NCBI GenBank assembly: GCA_949296645.1
Contig: CASFPH010000002.1
Coordinates: 1-64,000 of the forward strand
Direction of reading: 5' to 3'
Source of the DNA: an uncultured Bacteroidales bacterium
GTDB lineage: Bacteria > Bacteroidota > Bacteroidia > Bacteroidales > UBA932
DNA length: 64,000 nt
Shown here: in pieces, positions 1-9,098 of the stretch
Numbering within the stretch: the first letter of the stretch is position 1
Layout of the letters: each line of letters starts with the position of its first letter
Made by a program: the position numbers and the translations under genes
The notes under the pieces: generated by a model
Told to the model about the DNA's origin: nothing
Database searches by the model: none
The model's input: the letters and a program-made list of their open reading frames with translations, nothing else

Positions 1-36
1 AAAAAAATCGGCTGCAACCTGAAATATTGCAACCGA
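1..36 (-). terminator. intrinsic terminator, second of a tandem pair
   Basis: Read on the minus strand, CGGTTGCAA pairs with TTGCAGCCG (one G-U pair) and is followed by ATTTTTTT at the window edge. It backs up the terminator at 58-100 behind the peptide transporter. Confidence 0.7.
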
Positions 37-57
37 ATATCATTCTGCATTACACAA

Positions 58-102
58 AAGAAGCCGACCTCAAAAATCCTCTTTTGGGTCGGCCTCTTCA
101 AT
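58..102 (-). terminator. intrinsic terminator of the POT transporter gene
   Basis: On the minus strand GCCGACC pairs with GGTCGGC, followed by TTCTTTT. Its sequence, including the loop flanks, closely resembles the terminator behind pepD at 5361-5416. Confidence 0.8.
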
Positions 103-119
103 CTGAAAAAGGACAATAC

Positions 120-1676
120 TTATTTTGCAACTCTTTCAAGCCATTTGACCATTCCGAGCATGACACCCATTGAAATCAGACAAACAATCATGAATATTGC
201 CCAGCAGTAACCGATAGGAATAGCGTTGTACATAAGAGGACCTATCCACAAAAGAAGGTTTCCTACTGCGGTGGCACCCAGCCACAGACCCTGACAAAGA
301 CCAAGGAGATGCTTAGGAGCGACTTTCGAAACGAATGAAAGACCCAGAGGTGATATGAAAAGTTCAGCTACAGTAAGAAGGAAATAAAGCACGATAAGCA
401 CCCATGCACCTGCCTTCACCTGCTGGTCGATAGGAAGTTCCCTGAATTCGGTAGCTGAAGGATATCCCTGGATAAGGGAATATGCAGAGAGGAACAGATA
501 TGCAAGACCAGCTATGAACATACCGATTGCAATCTTGCGAGGCGTTGAAATCTCTTTGCCTTTTCTCGCGAGGGAACCGAAAATCATCATGATTATAGGA
601 GTCAGGGTGATCACGAAGAACGGATTCACAGCCTGCCATACTTCAGGAGCTATGGTAGTGGTATTCACGAAGTCCCTTGCAAAAAGTGAAAGAGATGTTC
701 CGTTCTGATGGAATGAGAACCAGAAGAAGATAACGACTCCAAGCACTGCGAACAGAGCATACAGACGCTGCTTGATTTCTTTGGCCATTGCTGCCTTTTC
801 TTCCGCAGTATATTTTACTGTTGCGGCAGCCTCTTTCTTGCTAGGGTTAGGGAACTGTCTCTTGGTTGCGAAGAATATCACAAGAGATATTATCATTGCG
901 GCAACTGATGCCAGGAATGAATAATGTATTCCTTCGTTGAATATCTGAAGATACTGGGCGCATGATGTAGCCATATCGGAAATGTTTCCGGCACACTGCG
1001 TCATCAGCTGATTGAGATTTCCGAGAGCTTCAGGAGTCATCTGGTCGGCCCCTTTCTCTATATATTCATGACAAAGCGCAGGAAGACCTGCATTGTACAC
1101 CATGTTATGGGCGCTCAACCACCAGCTTCTCAGGAGAGGAGCAACGAAAGGAGCAACAAGACCTCCGACATTTATGAAGACATAGAATATCTGGAAACCT
1201 GAATCCCTTTTGCTCTTTGCCAATGCCAGTTCCTTTTCACCTTTCTTGGCAGCCTCAGCCTCAAGGTCATCGTACATCTGGCCAACAATTGCCTGAAGAT
1301 TGCCTTTGAAAAGGCCGTTACCGAAAGCGATAAAGAAAAGGGCAATACATGTAAGTGTAAGAAGCCATGCCGTATTGCCTGCATTTGCCGTAATAGGAAC
1401 CGAAAGGGCGATATAACCGATGGCCATTATGACAAGACCTGTCATGATTGTACCCTTGTAATTCTGCTTTTTGTCGGCGATATAACCTCCCACGAGGCTT
1501 AAAAGATAAATACCGGCATAGAAGAAAGAATAGATAAGTGTACTTTTTTCTTCACTTATACCGAACTTGGAGCAAAGGAACAATACCAGTACGGCATTCA
1601 TGATGTAGTAGCCGAAACGCTCTCCCATGTTGGAAAGTGCCGCAGGAATAAGTCCTTTAGGATGGTTTTTAAACAT
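120..1676 (-). CDS. POT/PTR family proton-dependent oligopeptide transporter
   Basis: An inner-membrane transporter of the major facilitator superfamily, predicted to import di- and tripeptides with protons. The 518-residue product opens with the family signature region (HPKGLIPAALSNMGERFGYY, residues 5-24), whose ERFGYY corresponds to the ExxERFxYY proton-coupling motif. Many hydrophobic helices follow, with a long polar loop around residues 140-260 before the second helical half. Length fits the family (about 450-520). The ATG at 1676 gives the expected N terminus. A TAtcTTTG -7 box lies upstream at 1728-1721, and two terminators follow. A peptidase gene (pepD) lies nearby, consistent with peptide use. 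Exact substrates cannot be read from the sequence. Confidence 0.93.
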   Translation of the reverse strand: MFKNHPKGLIPAALSNMGERFGYYIMNAVLVLFLCSKFGISEEKSTLIYSFFYAGIYLLSLVGGYIADKKQNYKGTIMTGLVIMAIGYIALSVPITANAGNTAWLLTLTCIALFFIAFGNGLFKGNLQAIVGQMYDDLEAEAAKKGEKELALAKSKRDSGFQIFYVFINVGGLVAPFVAPLLRSWWLSAHNMVYNAGLPALCHEYIEKGADQMTPEALGNLNQLMTQCAGNISDMATSCAQYLQIFNEGIHYSFLASVAAMIISLVIFFATKRQFPNPSKKEAAATVKYTAEEKAAMAKEIKQRLYALFAVLGVVIFFWFSFHQNGTSLSLFARDFVNTTTIAPEVWQAVNPFFVITLTPIIMMIFGSLARKGKEISTPRKIAIGMFIAGLAYLFLSAYSLIQGYPSATEFRELPIDQQVKAGAWVLIVLYFLLTVAELFISPLGLSFVSKVAPKHLLGLCQGLWLGATAVGNLLLWIGPLMYNAIPIGYCWAIFMIVCLISMGVMLGMVKWLERVAK

Positions 1677-1720
1677 AATTTTAGATTTTTATTAAGTTAA
1701 TGAAAATTTTTCCAGTCGGA

Positions 1721-1777
1721 CAAAGATAATTAAAATTATACTTTCAACCCTCTTTTCATCCAAAATTAATAACTTTG
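1721..1777. promoter_or_regulatory. divergent promoters for POT transporter and acyltransferase
   Basis: The minus-strand -7 box TATCTTTG is at 1728-1721 and the plus-strand -7 box TAACTTTG at 1770-1777. Both match the Bacteroidales TAnnTTTG consensus; their -33 boxes are weak. Confidence 0.6.
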
Positions 1778-1820
1778 TCGGGATTTTTTGTTTTCGTACC
1801 GCATAACAGCACCGTACAAC

Positions 1821-2753
1821 ATGAACAGAGTACTATTCAACATCATATATCCGCTACTGCATCTGGTTTCGCTGCTTCCTCTGAAATTACTTTACGGGAT
1901 TTCCTCTTTTCTGGCATTCATCATCTCAAAAATATTCAGATACAGGGAATATGTAGTATATACCAATCTTGCACGTGCATTTCCAGACCTGAAATACTGG
2001 GACCTTCAGAAAATCTCGCACGAATTCTACCGTTATCTGTCGGATGTGATGGTGGAAACACTGTGGGCATCATCAGCCAGCGCATCAGAACTCGTCAAAC
2101 TTGTAAACGTAAAAAATCCGGAAGTGCTTTCCGACATAGTGAACAGATACGGGAACGCCATTGTGGTAATGGGACATCAGGGCAACTGGGAACTGATATC
2201 CGCACTTGCCGAAAATCCGGCGATACGTACTTCGGAACATTACGGCAATGCAGACTTCGTAATAGCATACAAAAAACTGGACAACAAGGTATTCGACAAA
2301 GTTTTCCATAAAATAAGGATGGCGGGATATGAAAAATTCAGGGCCACAGGCACAATAGTGGAATCCGCCGAACTTTTCAGATATGTTCTATCCCACAGAG
2401 ACAGGAAATCGGTCTACTTCATGATAGCGGACCAGACCACACCGCATCCGAAACTCATCGCCGATTTCCTCAATCAGAAGACCGCGGTATTCAACGGACC
2501 GGAATATATCTCCAGGAAACTTGGATATCCTGTCGTCTACCTGAACAACGACCGTGTATCAAGAGGGAAATATGAAATAACATATACCGTCATAACCGAA
2601 AATCCGGCATCCTGCAAGGAAGGGGAAATTTCCGGAAAATTCTTCAGGATGCTTGAAAATGGAATAAATGCGAACAAGCCTAACTGGCTCTGGAGCCACA
2701 AAAGATGGAAGAAAAATTTTGACCGCAACGACCAAAGGTTGTCTTTTTTATAA
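1821..2753 (+). CDS. lipid A biosynthesis (KDO)2-lipid IVA acyltransferase, LpxL/HtrB family
   Basis: Predicted to transfer a secondary acyl chain to lipid A at the inner membrane. The 310-residue product has an N-terminal hydrophobic helix and the HX4E catalytic motif in VVMGHQGNWEL, followed by the family block YFMIADQTTP. I chose the ATG at 1821 (MNRVLFNIIYPLLHL), the usual start in this family, over an in-frame TTG 33 bases upstream. The TAACTTTG box at 1770-1777 implies a short leader. Which acylation position it serves cannot be told. Confidence 0.88.
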   Translation: MNRVLFNIIYPLLHLVSLLPLKLLYGISSFLAFIISKIFRYREYVVYTNLARAFPDLKYWDLQKISHEFYRYLSDVMVETLWASSASASELVKLVNVKNPEVLSDIVNRYGNAIVVMGHQGNWELISALAENPAIRTSEHYGNADFVIAYKKLDNKVFDKVFHKIRMAGYEKFRATGTIVESAELFRYVLSHRDRKSVYFMIADQTTPHPKLIADFLNQKTAVFNGPEYISRKLGYPVVYLNNDRVSRGKYEITYTVITENPASCKEGEISGKFFRMLENGINANKPNWLWSHKRWKKNFDRNDQRLSFL

Positions 2754-2762
2754 ATAATTATT

Positions 2763-2770
2763 ATTTTTGA
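2763..2770 (+). promoter_or_regulatory. -7 box for the DUF4831 gene
   Basis: TATTTTTG matches TAnnTTTG, 24 bases before the start. It is followed at once by a small hairpin (GAAGAT/ATCTTC, 2770-2789) that would form the 5' end of the transcript. Confidence 0.45.
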
Positions 2771-2794
2771 AGATGTTTTTAATCTTCAGAATAA

Positions 2795-3862
2795 ATGAAA
2801 AATTTGACAAAAGGAGTATTGCTCGCAGTAACGATATCATCTGCAACAGTTCTGTCCAATGCACAGAATACGGGGGAAATCCCTCTCGGGCAAGTGATAT
2901 ATTCTCTTCCGCAAACCACCATACATATAACCGCACATGCCGAGTCTTCGTCCTTTAAGGCAGGACCATACGCCAGATATGCACAGAAATATCTAGGAGT
3001 GGAAGCAAAGGAAAATGACGGTACCACTTACCGCATGACAGGACTTGACGTAACCCCTTACCTTGAAGCGGACCCGTCATCCAGATTTTCAATCAACCTG
3101 AACACAAAAGGTGCAACAGCCAATTTTCTGAAATTCACATCTCAGGGACTTGTTGCCGTTTCAGATGCAGGAAAAGGTCTTCCCGACACATGGAGATTTC
3201 CGAGTCAGGCGGATGCAACGGCATTCCTGACTTCGGGAGCATTGTCCAACCTGACGGAAACTAAGACTACACTTTATAAAAGCGTCCGCACTGCGGAAGG
3301 CATTGAACGTGTTCCGGTAAAACAGAGTCAGGTCGTAGAAAAAAGTCTTGAAAAAAAGGCTCAGGAAACGGCATCGCTGATTTTCAGACTCAGGCAAAAG
3401 AGAATCGATATAATAACAGGAGACACTGATGCCACATTCGACGGAGAAGCCATGGGCGCCACACTTGCGGAAATAGCGAGACTGGAAAAGGAATACCTGG
3501 AAATGTTCCTGGGTAAAACGGTAAGGGACACACAGTCCATAAGTTTCGACATCATCCCGCAAGGCAACAATGAAAAACAGCTGATTATAGCATTCCGTTT
3601 TTCGGAAACCGAAGGCATCCTCCCGCCATCCAATGTAATGGGATCCCCGGTGACGGTCGAAATAACGCCCGGACCTGATACCGATGCCGTCGGAAACGCC
3701 CAGCAGTCGGGAACATCCAGACAACAGAACGTATACTACAGGATTCCTGCCAATGCATCCGTCAAGATAAGCGACGGACTGAACGTGATGATCAACACAC
3801 GAATTCCGGTATACCAGATGGGAAAAACAGTGGCTTTCCCTATAGAAGGCTATGTAAAATAA
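2795..3862 (+). CDS. DUF4831 family exported protein
   Basis: A 355-residue protein of the Bacteroidota-specific DUF4831 family; function unknown. It has a Sec signal peptide (MKNLTKGVLLAVTISSATVLSNAQ, cleavage expected after SNA) and no lipobox, so it is probably periplasmic or outer-membrane associated. The GPYARYAQKYLGV segment near residue 57 is typical of the family. The C-terminal half ends in a stretch ending GYVK with no recognisable catalytic motif. It sits between the lipid A acyltransferase and pepD, 19 bases ahead of pepD, so read-through is likely. Confidence 0.8.
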   Translation: MKNLTKGVLLAVTISSATVLSNAQNTGEIPLGQVIYSLPQTTIHITAHAESSSFKAGPYARYAQKYLGVEAKENDGTTYRMTGLDVTPYLEADPSSRFSINLNTKGATANFLKFTSQGLVAVSDAGKGLPDTWRFPSQADATAFLTSGALSNLTETKTTLYKSVRTAEGIERVPVKQSQVVEKSLEKKAQETASLIFRLRQKRIDIITGDTDATFDGEAMGATLAEIARLEKEYLEMFLGKTVRDTQSISFDIIPQGNNEKQLIIAFRFSETEGILPPSNVMGSPVTVEITPGPDTDAVGNAQQSGTSRQQNVYYRIPANASVKISDGLNVMINTRIPVYQMGKTVAFPIEGYVK

Positions 3863-3881
3863 ATGTTAAAAAAGACATATC

Positions 3882-5336
3882 ATGAAAATCACAGAATTAA
3901 ATCCAAAAAACGTATGGAAAAACTTCCATAGTCTCACCCAGATTCCGAGACCTTCAAAAAAAGAAGGTAAAGCAGTTGAATTCCTTTATGAATTCGGGAA
4001 AAATCTCGGGCTGGAAACAATCAAGGATGAGGTAGGAAACATAATCATACGCAAGCCGGCTACTCCAGGCATGGAAGACAGAATGGGAATAATCCTGCAG
4101 GCACATGTCGACATGGTTCCCCAGAAAAACAGCGACAAGGTCCATGATTTCGAAAATGACCCTATCGAAACGAGGGTAGTAGAAGACTGGGTATATGCAA
4201 ACGGAACGACTCTCGGTGCCGACAATGGAATGGGGGTTGCAGTTGCCATGTCCATACTTGAAAACAATACTATTTCACACGGACCGATTGAAGCCCTTAT
4301 CACAATAGACGAAGAAACCGGCATGACCGGAGCAAGGGCTCTCAAACCTGGCGTTCTCAAAGGAGACATACTCATAAACCTCGACTCGGAAGATGAAGGG
4401 GAACTGTATGTAGGATGTGCAGGAGGTCTTGACGCTACAGCATCTCTTGCCTACAAGGAAGAAAACTGCCCTGCCGGAATGAAAGCATACAGGCTTGCAG
4501 TAACAGGTTTCAAGGGAGGACACTCAGGAATGGACATCATTCTTTGCCGTGCCAATGCAAACAAGATACTCGTAAGGGTTCTGCTCCCGCTCATCAAAAA
4601 ATTCGGTGCAAGAATAGCATCAATTGAAGGCGGCAGCCTCAGAAACGCAATACCGCGTGAAGCCTTTGCTGAAATCCTCATTCCTGCAGAAAACGCAGCG
4701 GCTGCGGAAAAGCTTGTAGCCGACACACTCGCAGAAGTAAGGGCTGAATATTCAGAAACTGATCCTGATGCATCCATGGGCCTTTCCGAAATACCTGCAC
4801 CTGCAAAGGTAATCGACAAAGACTCCGTATTGAAAATGGTATTGGCGGCCTATGCATGCCCTGACGGCGTAGCAAGAATGAGCGACTCAATGCCAGGCAT
4901 GGTGGAAACATCCAACAACATGGCCATATTCAAAACCGAAAACGGCAAAATAGTAGTCAAGACTCTTCTCAGAAGTTCAGTCGACACCGCCAAAGAAGTT
5001 CTCGCAACTTCACTTTCATCCGTATTCGAACTCGCAGGAGCCGATGTGGAACTGAGCGGCGGATATCCGGGATGGAAACCGAACATGGCATCTCCAATCC
5101 TTAAGAAGATGAGGGAAGTTTACCACAGATTGTATGGCAATGACCCTGCAGTCAAGGCAATACATGCAGGACTTGAGTGCGGAATCCTCGGCGGAACATA
5201 CCCTAACTGGGATATGGTATCATGCGGACCTACAATCAAGTCTCCTCACTCACCTGACGAAAGAGTCAATATCGCCACTGTGGAAAAATGGTGGAACTTC
5301 GTACTGGAAGTAATCAAGGACGCCCCTAAAAAATAA
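3882..5336 (+). CDS. pepD: aminoacyl-histidine (Xaa-His) dipeptidase, M20C family
   Basis: A cytosolic zinc dipeptidase that cleaves unspecific dipeptides including carnosine-type substrates. The 484-residue length matches the family. Metal and catalytic motifs are in order: HVDMV near residue 70, ADNGMG near 113, DEETGMTGA near 145, DSEDEGEL near 168, GGHSGMDI near 215, and a C-terminal histidine in IKSPHSPDERVN. ATG at 3882 gives the typical MKITELNPKNVW start. It follows DUF4831 closely and ends in a strong terminator. Together with the POT transporter at the left edge it suggests peptide uptake and breakdown. Confidence 0.95.
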   Translation: MKITELNPKNVWKNFHSLTQIPRPSKKEGKAVEFLYEFGKNLGLETIKDEVGNIIIRKPATPGMEDRMGIILQAHVDMVPQKNSDKVHDFENDPIETRVVEDWVYANGTTLGADNGMGVAVAMSILENNTISHGPIEALITIDEETGMTGARALKPGVLKGDILINLDSEDEGELYVGCAGGLDATASLAYKEENCPAGMKAYRLAVTGFKGGHSGMDIILCRANANKILVRVLLPLIKKFGARIASIEGGSLRNAIPREAFAEILIPAENAAAAEKLVADTLAEVRAEYSETDPDASMGLSEIPAPAKVIDKDSVLKMVLAAYACPDGVARMSDSMPGMVETSNNMAIFKTENGKIVVKTLLRSSVDTAKEVLATSLSSVFELAGADVELSGGYPGWKPNMASPILKKMREVYHRLYGNDPAVKAIHAGLECGILGGTYPNWDMVSCGPTIKSPHSPDERVNIATVEKWWNFVLEVIKDAPKK

Positions 5337-5360
5337 GGCCGGCACCTGATACATAAAGCA

Positions 5361-5416
5361 AAGAAGACCGATCCAAAAGATCCGAAAGAGATTTTGAGGT
5401 CGGCTTCTTCTTTTTC
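5361..5416 (+). terminator. intrinsic terminator of pepD
   Basis: AAGAAG-CCGA (one bulged A) pairs with TCGG-CTTCTT, followed by CTTTTTC. Stem and part of the loop resemble the terminator at 58-102. Confidence 0.85.
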
Positions 5417-5464
5417 ATGACAAGACATTCGCACCCTAATAACACACTGTTTTGGCAAGATGAA

Positions 5465-5495
5465 TTTGTAATTATCAATTTTATATCTATATTTG
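5465..5495 (+). promoter_or_regulatory. promoter of rpsF-rpsR-rplI
   Basis: TTTG at 5465-5468, 19 bases, then TATATTTG at 5488-5495: a textbook match to the Bacteroidales housekeeping promoter. Confidence 0.85.
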
Positions 5496-5546
5496 CAGCC
5501 CGATTTATCGGAAATTCATTTATTAACAATAAAAAACAAAAGCAAA

Positions 5547-5882
5547 ATGTTGAAACAGTACGAAACCGTTTTCATTGCAACTCCCGTTTTGTCTGAATCA
5601 CAGATGAAGGAAGCGGTTGCCAAGTACACGGACCTTATCAAAGCAGAAGGCGGAGAGGTTGTGTACGAACAGGATTGGGGACTGAGGAAATTGGCCTACC
5701 CTATCCAGAAAAAAACCACAGGGTTCTATTATCTTATCGAGTTCAAGGCTGAACCTGCATTCATTTCAAAACTTGAAGTTCAGTATCGCCGTGACGAAAG
5801 GATCATCAGATTCCTTACTTTCGCAATGGACAAGCATGCTATTGCATACGCAGAAAAGAGACGTTCAAATCTAGAAAAATAA
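5547..5882 (+). CDS. rpsF: 30S ribosomal protein bS6
   Basis: A small-subunit ribosomal protein that pairs with bS18 on the platform. The 111-residue product begins [19 protein letters not shown] and has the family segments [19 protein letters not shown] and [15 protein letters not shown] at 5547 is chosen over an upstream in-frame extension that would begin inside the promoter. The start is preceded by an A-rich leader without Shine-Dalgarno, unlike the next two genes. First gene of a three-gene operon. Confidence 0.97.
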   Translation: MLKQYETVFIATPVLSESQMKEAVAKYTDLIKAEGGEVVYEQDWGLRKLAYPIQKKTTGFYYLIEFKAEPAFISKLEVQYRRDERIIRFLTFAMDKHAIAYAEKRRSNLEK

Positions 5883-5896
5883 CAAGGAGGCAGATC

Positions 5897-6163
5897 ATGT
5901 CACAGAATAACGAAATACGCTATCTTAATCCTCCTACAGTAGAGGTAAAAAGAAAAAAATACTGCCGTTTCAAAAAGGCCGGTATCAAATATGTTGACTA
6001 CAAGGATGCTGAATTCCTGAAGAGATTCCTTAACGAACAGGGAAAAATTCTTCCTCGCCGCCTTACCGGAACATCTCTTAAATTCCAGAAAAAGGTTGCT
6101 CAGGCAGTTAAACGTGCAAGACACCTCGCTTTGCTACCATATGTAACTGATTTATTGAAATAA
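5897..6163 (+). CDS. rpsR: 30S ribosomal protein bS18
   Basis: Binds 16S rRNA next to bS6. The 88-residue product has the family core [20 protein letters not shown] and the basic segment [23 protein letters not shown] full AAGGAGG Shine-Dalgarno sequence at 5884-5890 lies six bases before the ATG. That is unusual for this phylum, where the anti-Shine-Dalgarno is sequestered partly by bS18 itself, so feedback control of translation is plausible. Fourteen bases separate it from rpsF. Confidence 0.97.
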   Translation: MSQNNEIRYLNPPTVEVKRKKYCRFKKAGIKYVDYKDAEFLKRFLNEQGKILPRRLTGTSLKFQKKVAQAVKRARHLALLPYVTDLLK

Positions 6164-6175
6164 GGAGGAGAAACG

Positions 6176-6628
6176 ATGGAAATCATTCTAAAACAGGATG
6201 TGGCCAATCTGGGTCACAAAGATGACATAGTAACAGTCCGCAACGGATATGCTAACAACTTCCTGATTCCTCAGGGATATGCAATACTTGCAACTCCTTC
6301 TGCAAAGAAAATGCATGCTGAAAACATGAGACAGAGAGCTCACAAGGAAGCAAAACTACGTGAAGATGCCCAGGCTCTTGCTGCAAAACTCGAAGGTGTA
6401 CAGATACAGCTGGCTACAAAAGTAAGCTCTACAGGTAAAATCTTCGGTTCAATAAACAATATCCAGGTTGCCGATGCACTTGCAGGCATAGGATATGAAA
6501 TCGACCGCAGGAACATCACTATCATCGGTGAGGAAAATGTAAAGGAAGTAGGTATCTACGAGGCTGTAGTCAAATGCTACAAGGATATTAAGGCTACAAT
6601 AAAGATTGAAGTAGTCGCTGAAGCATAA
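6176..6628 (+). CDS. rplI: 50S ribosomal protein bL9
   Basis: A large-subunit protein reaching out near the L1 stalk. The 150-residue product has the N-terminal domain MEIILKQDVANLGHKDDIV, the signature GYANNFLIPQGYA, a long charged helix and a C-terminal domain. A perfect AAGGAGG at 6162-6168 overlaps the rpsR stop codon, with seven bases to the ATG. Last gene of the operon; a terminator follows. Confidence 0.97.
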   Translation: MEIILKQDVANLGHKDDIVTVRNGYANNFLIPQGYAILATPSAKKMHAENMRQRAHKEAKLREDAQALAAKLEGVQIQLATKVSSTGKIFGSINNIQVADALAGIGYEIDRRNITIIGEENVKEVGIYEAVVKCYKDIKATIKIEVVAEA

Positions 6629-6652
6629 TCGTGCCAAAGCAGAAAGCACAAA

Positions 6653-6697
6653 AGGGGTTGTATCAGAACGGAAATTTTGATGCAACCCTTTTTATTT
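6653..6697 (+). terminator. intrinsic terminator of rplI operon
   Basis: GGGTTGTATCA pairs with TGATGCAACCC (one G-U pair) and is followed by TTTTT. Closely similar to the terminator behind pepP (52182-52225, minus strand). Confidence 0.85.
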
Positions 6698-6773
6698 CGA
6701 CGGCAACAACGGCAGCTATGGACGGCACGTTTTTTGCAAATGGCTATCGATAATATACTTAACAACTCCTATC

Positions 6774-7790
6774 TTGATCAGAATCGCAATAGTAATCCTA
6801 AACTGGAACGGGAAAAAATATCTGGAGCAATTTCTCCACAAGGTAAAAGACAGGTCAAAAGTTCCGGGCACAGAAATCATTGTTGCCGACAATGGTTCTA
6901 CTGACGGGTCCGTAGAGTGGCTCGAACAGAAACATTCAGACATCAGGATTATCAAGTTCAACTCCAATCACGGATTTACAGGAGGATACAACAAGGCCCT
7001 CAAACTTATCGAGGCGGAATATTATGTCCTTCTCAATTCCGACGCCGAAGTCAGCGACGGATGGCTCGAACCGATGTTCAGATATATGGAGGAGCACCAT
7101 GAATGCGCGGCATGCATGCCGAAAGTAAAATCTTATTCAAACAAGTCCGACTTTGAATATGCAGGTGCAAGCGGAGGCTACATAGATATTTTCGGTTATC
7201 CTTTCTGCAGGGGGAGAATACTGTCGTATATTGAGAAGGATTCAGGACAATATGATACGCCACGGGAAGTTTTCTGGGCATCAGGAGTAGCACTGATGAT
7301 AAGGTCGGAAATTTTCCATGCAGTCGGGGGTTTCGACGAAATATTTTTCGCACACATGGAAGAAATTGATCTATGCTGGAGGATAAAACATGCAGGTCAT
7401 ACCATAATGGTCATCCCGCAATCAGAGATATATCATGTAGGCGGCGGTACTTTACCCAACAATTCACCGAGAAAACTCTACCTGAATTACAGGAACAATC
7501 TTCTTATGTTGTACAAGAACCTGCCGGACATGAACAGACATCTGATTCTGTTCATCAGAAAAATGCTGGACGGAATGTCAGCCATAATATATCTCTTCCA
7601 GGGAAGATATGAGTTCTTCAAATCAGTAGTAAAGGCACACTGCGACTACTATAAGCTTAAAAAAGCCGTATCCAAGACGAGAACCACACCGCGGTACAAC
7701 AACAGAGGAATATACCGCGGCAGTATAGTTCTGAAATTCTTCATGAAAGACCAGAAACTAAGATTTGACCAGATCGAAAATCTTATCTAA
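6774..7790 (+). CDS. glycosyltransferase family 2
   Basis: A GT-A fold glycosyltransferase of the rhamnosyltransferase-like type, probably building surface polysaccharide or O-antigen. The 338-residue product has the nucleotide-binding start IAIVILNWNG, DNGSTDGS near residue 40, the DxD-like NSDAEV near 88, and the acceptor-site block GGFDEIFFAHMEEIDLCWR. The start is taken as TTG at 6774 because it restores the conserved MIRIAIVILNWNG N terminus and no in-frame ATG precedes it. Its last 33 bases overlap the convergent murF gene. Donor and acceptor sugars are unknown. Confidence 0.88.
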   Translation: MIRIAIVILNWNGKKYLEQFLHKVKDRSKVPGTEIIVADNGSTDGSVEWLEQKHSDIRIIKFNSNHGFTGGYNKALKLIEAEYYVLLNSDAEVSDGWLEPMFRYMEEHHECAACMPKVKSYSNKSDFEYAGASGGYIDIFGYPFCRGRILSYIEKDSGQYDTPREVFWASGVALMIRSEIFHAVGGFDEIFFAHMEEIDLCWRIKHAGHTIMVIPQSEIYHVGGGTLPNNSPRKLYLNYRNNLLMLYKNLPDMNRHLILFIRKMLDGMSAIIYLFQGRYEFFKSVVKAHCDYYKLKKAVSKTRTTPRYNNRGIYRGSIVLKFFMKDQKLRFDQIENLI

Positions 7791-9098
7791 TCTCACACCA
7801 TTAGATCCCTTTATCAGTATAAGTGCATTTTCAGGTCTGTTTTCTTCGAGAAATCCGGCCAACGCAGAAGAATCGCTGAAAAGACGGACCTTGCCGTCCT
7901 TTGAAAACCCTGATTCAAGGGCAGCTTTTCCAAACTCCTTTCCAACAAGATAACACTGAACGCATTTGTCCGGATCTATCATGGAAAGTATTTTTTCATG
8001 TTCTTCCAGAGACTGATCTCCCAGCTCAAGCATGTCGCCGAGAATAAGGATTCTGTTGTCCCCCTCCAGAGAAAAGAAATTCCTCAACGACGCGGCCATA
8101 CTTGAAGGATTCGCATTATAGGCATCTATGACAATCCGGTTTGTAAGGCCTTCTGCAAACTGCGAACGTCCGTTGGAAGGAACATAATCCCCTATGGCGC
8201 CATATATGTCACTGGTGCTTACTCCAAACGAAATTCCTACCGAAACTGCAGCCAGGACATTGTTAATATTGTAATCTCCGACAAGAGACGTTCTTATCTC
8301 ATCCCCGTTGCCAAGCATGATTTCCATGAAAGGAGAGGATTTCCGCCTTATTATTTCAGCTGAATCCGCCTTCATCCCATATGCAACGCCAAGCATTTCC
8401 CTGCTTTCAAGCATTCCCTGCAGAACAGCATCATCGGAGTTATAGTAAACAGTACCTCCATGCTCTTTCAGATAATCGTATAACTCTCCTTTTGCGGAAA
8501 CTACACCGTCAAAACTTCCGAACCCCTGCAGATGCGCCACCCCTACATTGGTGATAATCCCGCAGGTAGGCTCAGCCAATCCACAGGAAAATGCTATTTC
8601 CCCTTTAGAACTGGCACCCATTTCCACTATTGCAAAATCATGCTCTTTTCTTATGGAAAGGAGTGTCAGCGGCACACCTATATGATTGTTAAGATTACCG
8701 AAAGTTGCAAGCACATTGTATTTTCTTGAAAGTACTGCATTAAGAAGTTCCTTGGTAGTTGTCTTGCCATTTGTACCTGTAACGGCAAGCACCGGTATAT
8801 CGAATTGTCTCCTGTGAAAACGGGCCAGCTCCTGAAGACATTCAAGGGCATCATCTACAATTATTATCCTGTCGCCATGTTTTTCCGCAAATCCGGCAGG
8901 AAAAAGCTCCGGAGTATCGGCAAGAGCATATCCTGCACCCTTTTCCAAAGCATCAGGGACAAACGAACTCGCATTGAAACGGTCTCCCTTCAAAGCGACG
9001 AAAAAAGCATTTTCAAGATTTTTCCTGGTATCCGTAACGACCCCTGAAGTTTCAAGGAATCTTGAATATATTTCAGCAATATCCATATTTGCAATCAT
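7758..9098 (-). CDS. murF: UDP-N-acetylmuramoyl-tripeptide--D-alanyl-D-alanine ligase
   Basis: Adds D-Ala-D-Ala to the UDP-MurNAc tripeptide in the cytoplasm, completing the peptidoglycan stem. The 446-residue product has the Mur ligase P-loop [11 protein letters not shown] near residue 108, the [14 protein letters not shown] block near 133, EMGAS near 155, and the C-terminal [10 protein letters not shown]. Its ATG at 9098 overlaps the dut stop codon in an ATGA quartet, so the two are probably translationally coupled; a second ATG four codons in is also possible. Fourth gene of a minus-strand run from the patatin gene. Confidence 0.95.
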   Translation of the reverse strand: MIANMDIAEIYSRFLETSGVVTDTRKNLENAFFVALKGDRFNASSFVPDALEKGAGYALADTPELFPAGFAEKHGDRIIIVDDALECLQELARFHRRQFDIPVLAVTGTNGKTTTKELLNAVLSRKYNVLATFGNLNNHIGVPLTLLSIRKEHDFAIVEMGASSKGEIAFSCGLAEPTCGIITNVGVAHLQGFGSFDGVVSAKGELYDYLKEHGGTVYYNSDDAVLQGMLESREMLGVAYGMKADSAEIIRRKSSPFMEIMLGNGDEIRTSLVGDYNINNVLAAVSVGISFGVSTSDIYGAIGDYVPSNGRSQFAEGLTNRIVIDAYNANPSSMAASLRNFFSLEGDNRILILGDMLELGDQSLEEHEKILSMIDPDKCVQCYLVGKEFGKAALESGFSKDGKVRLFSDSSALAGFLEENRPENALILIKGSNGVRLDKIFDLVKS

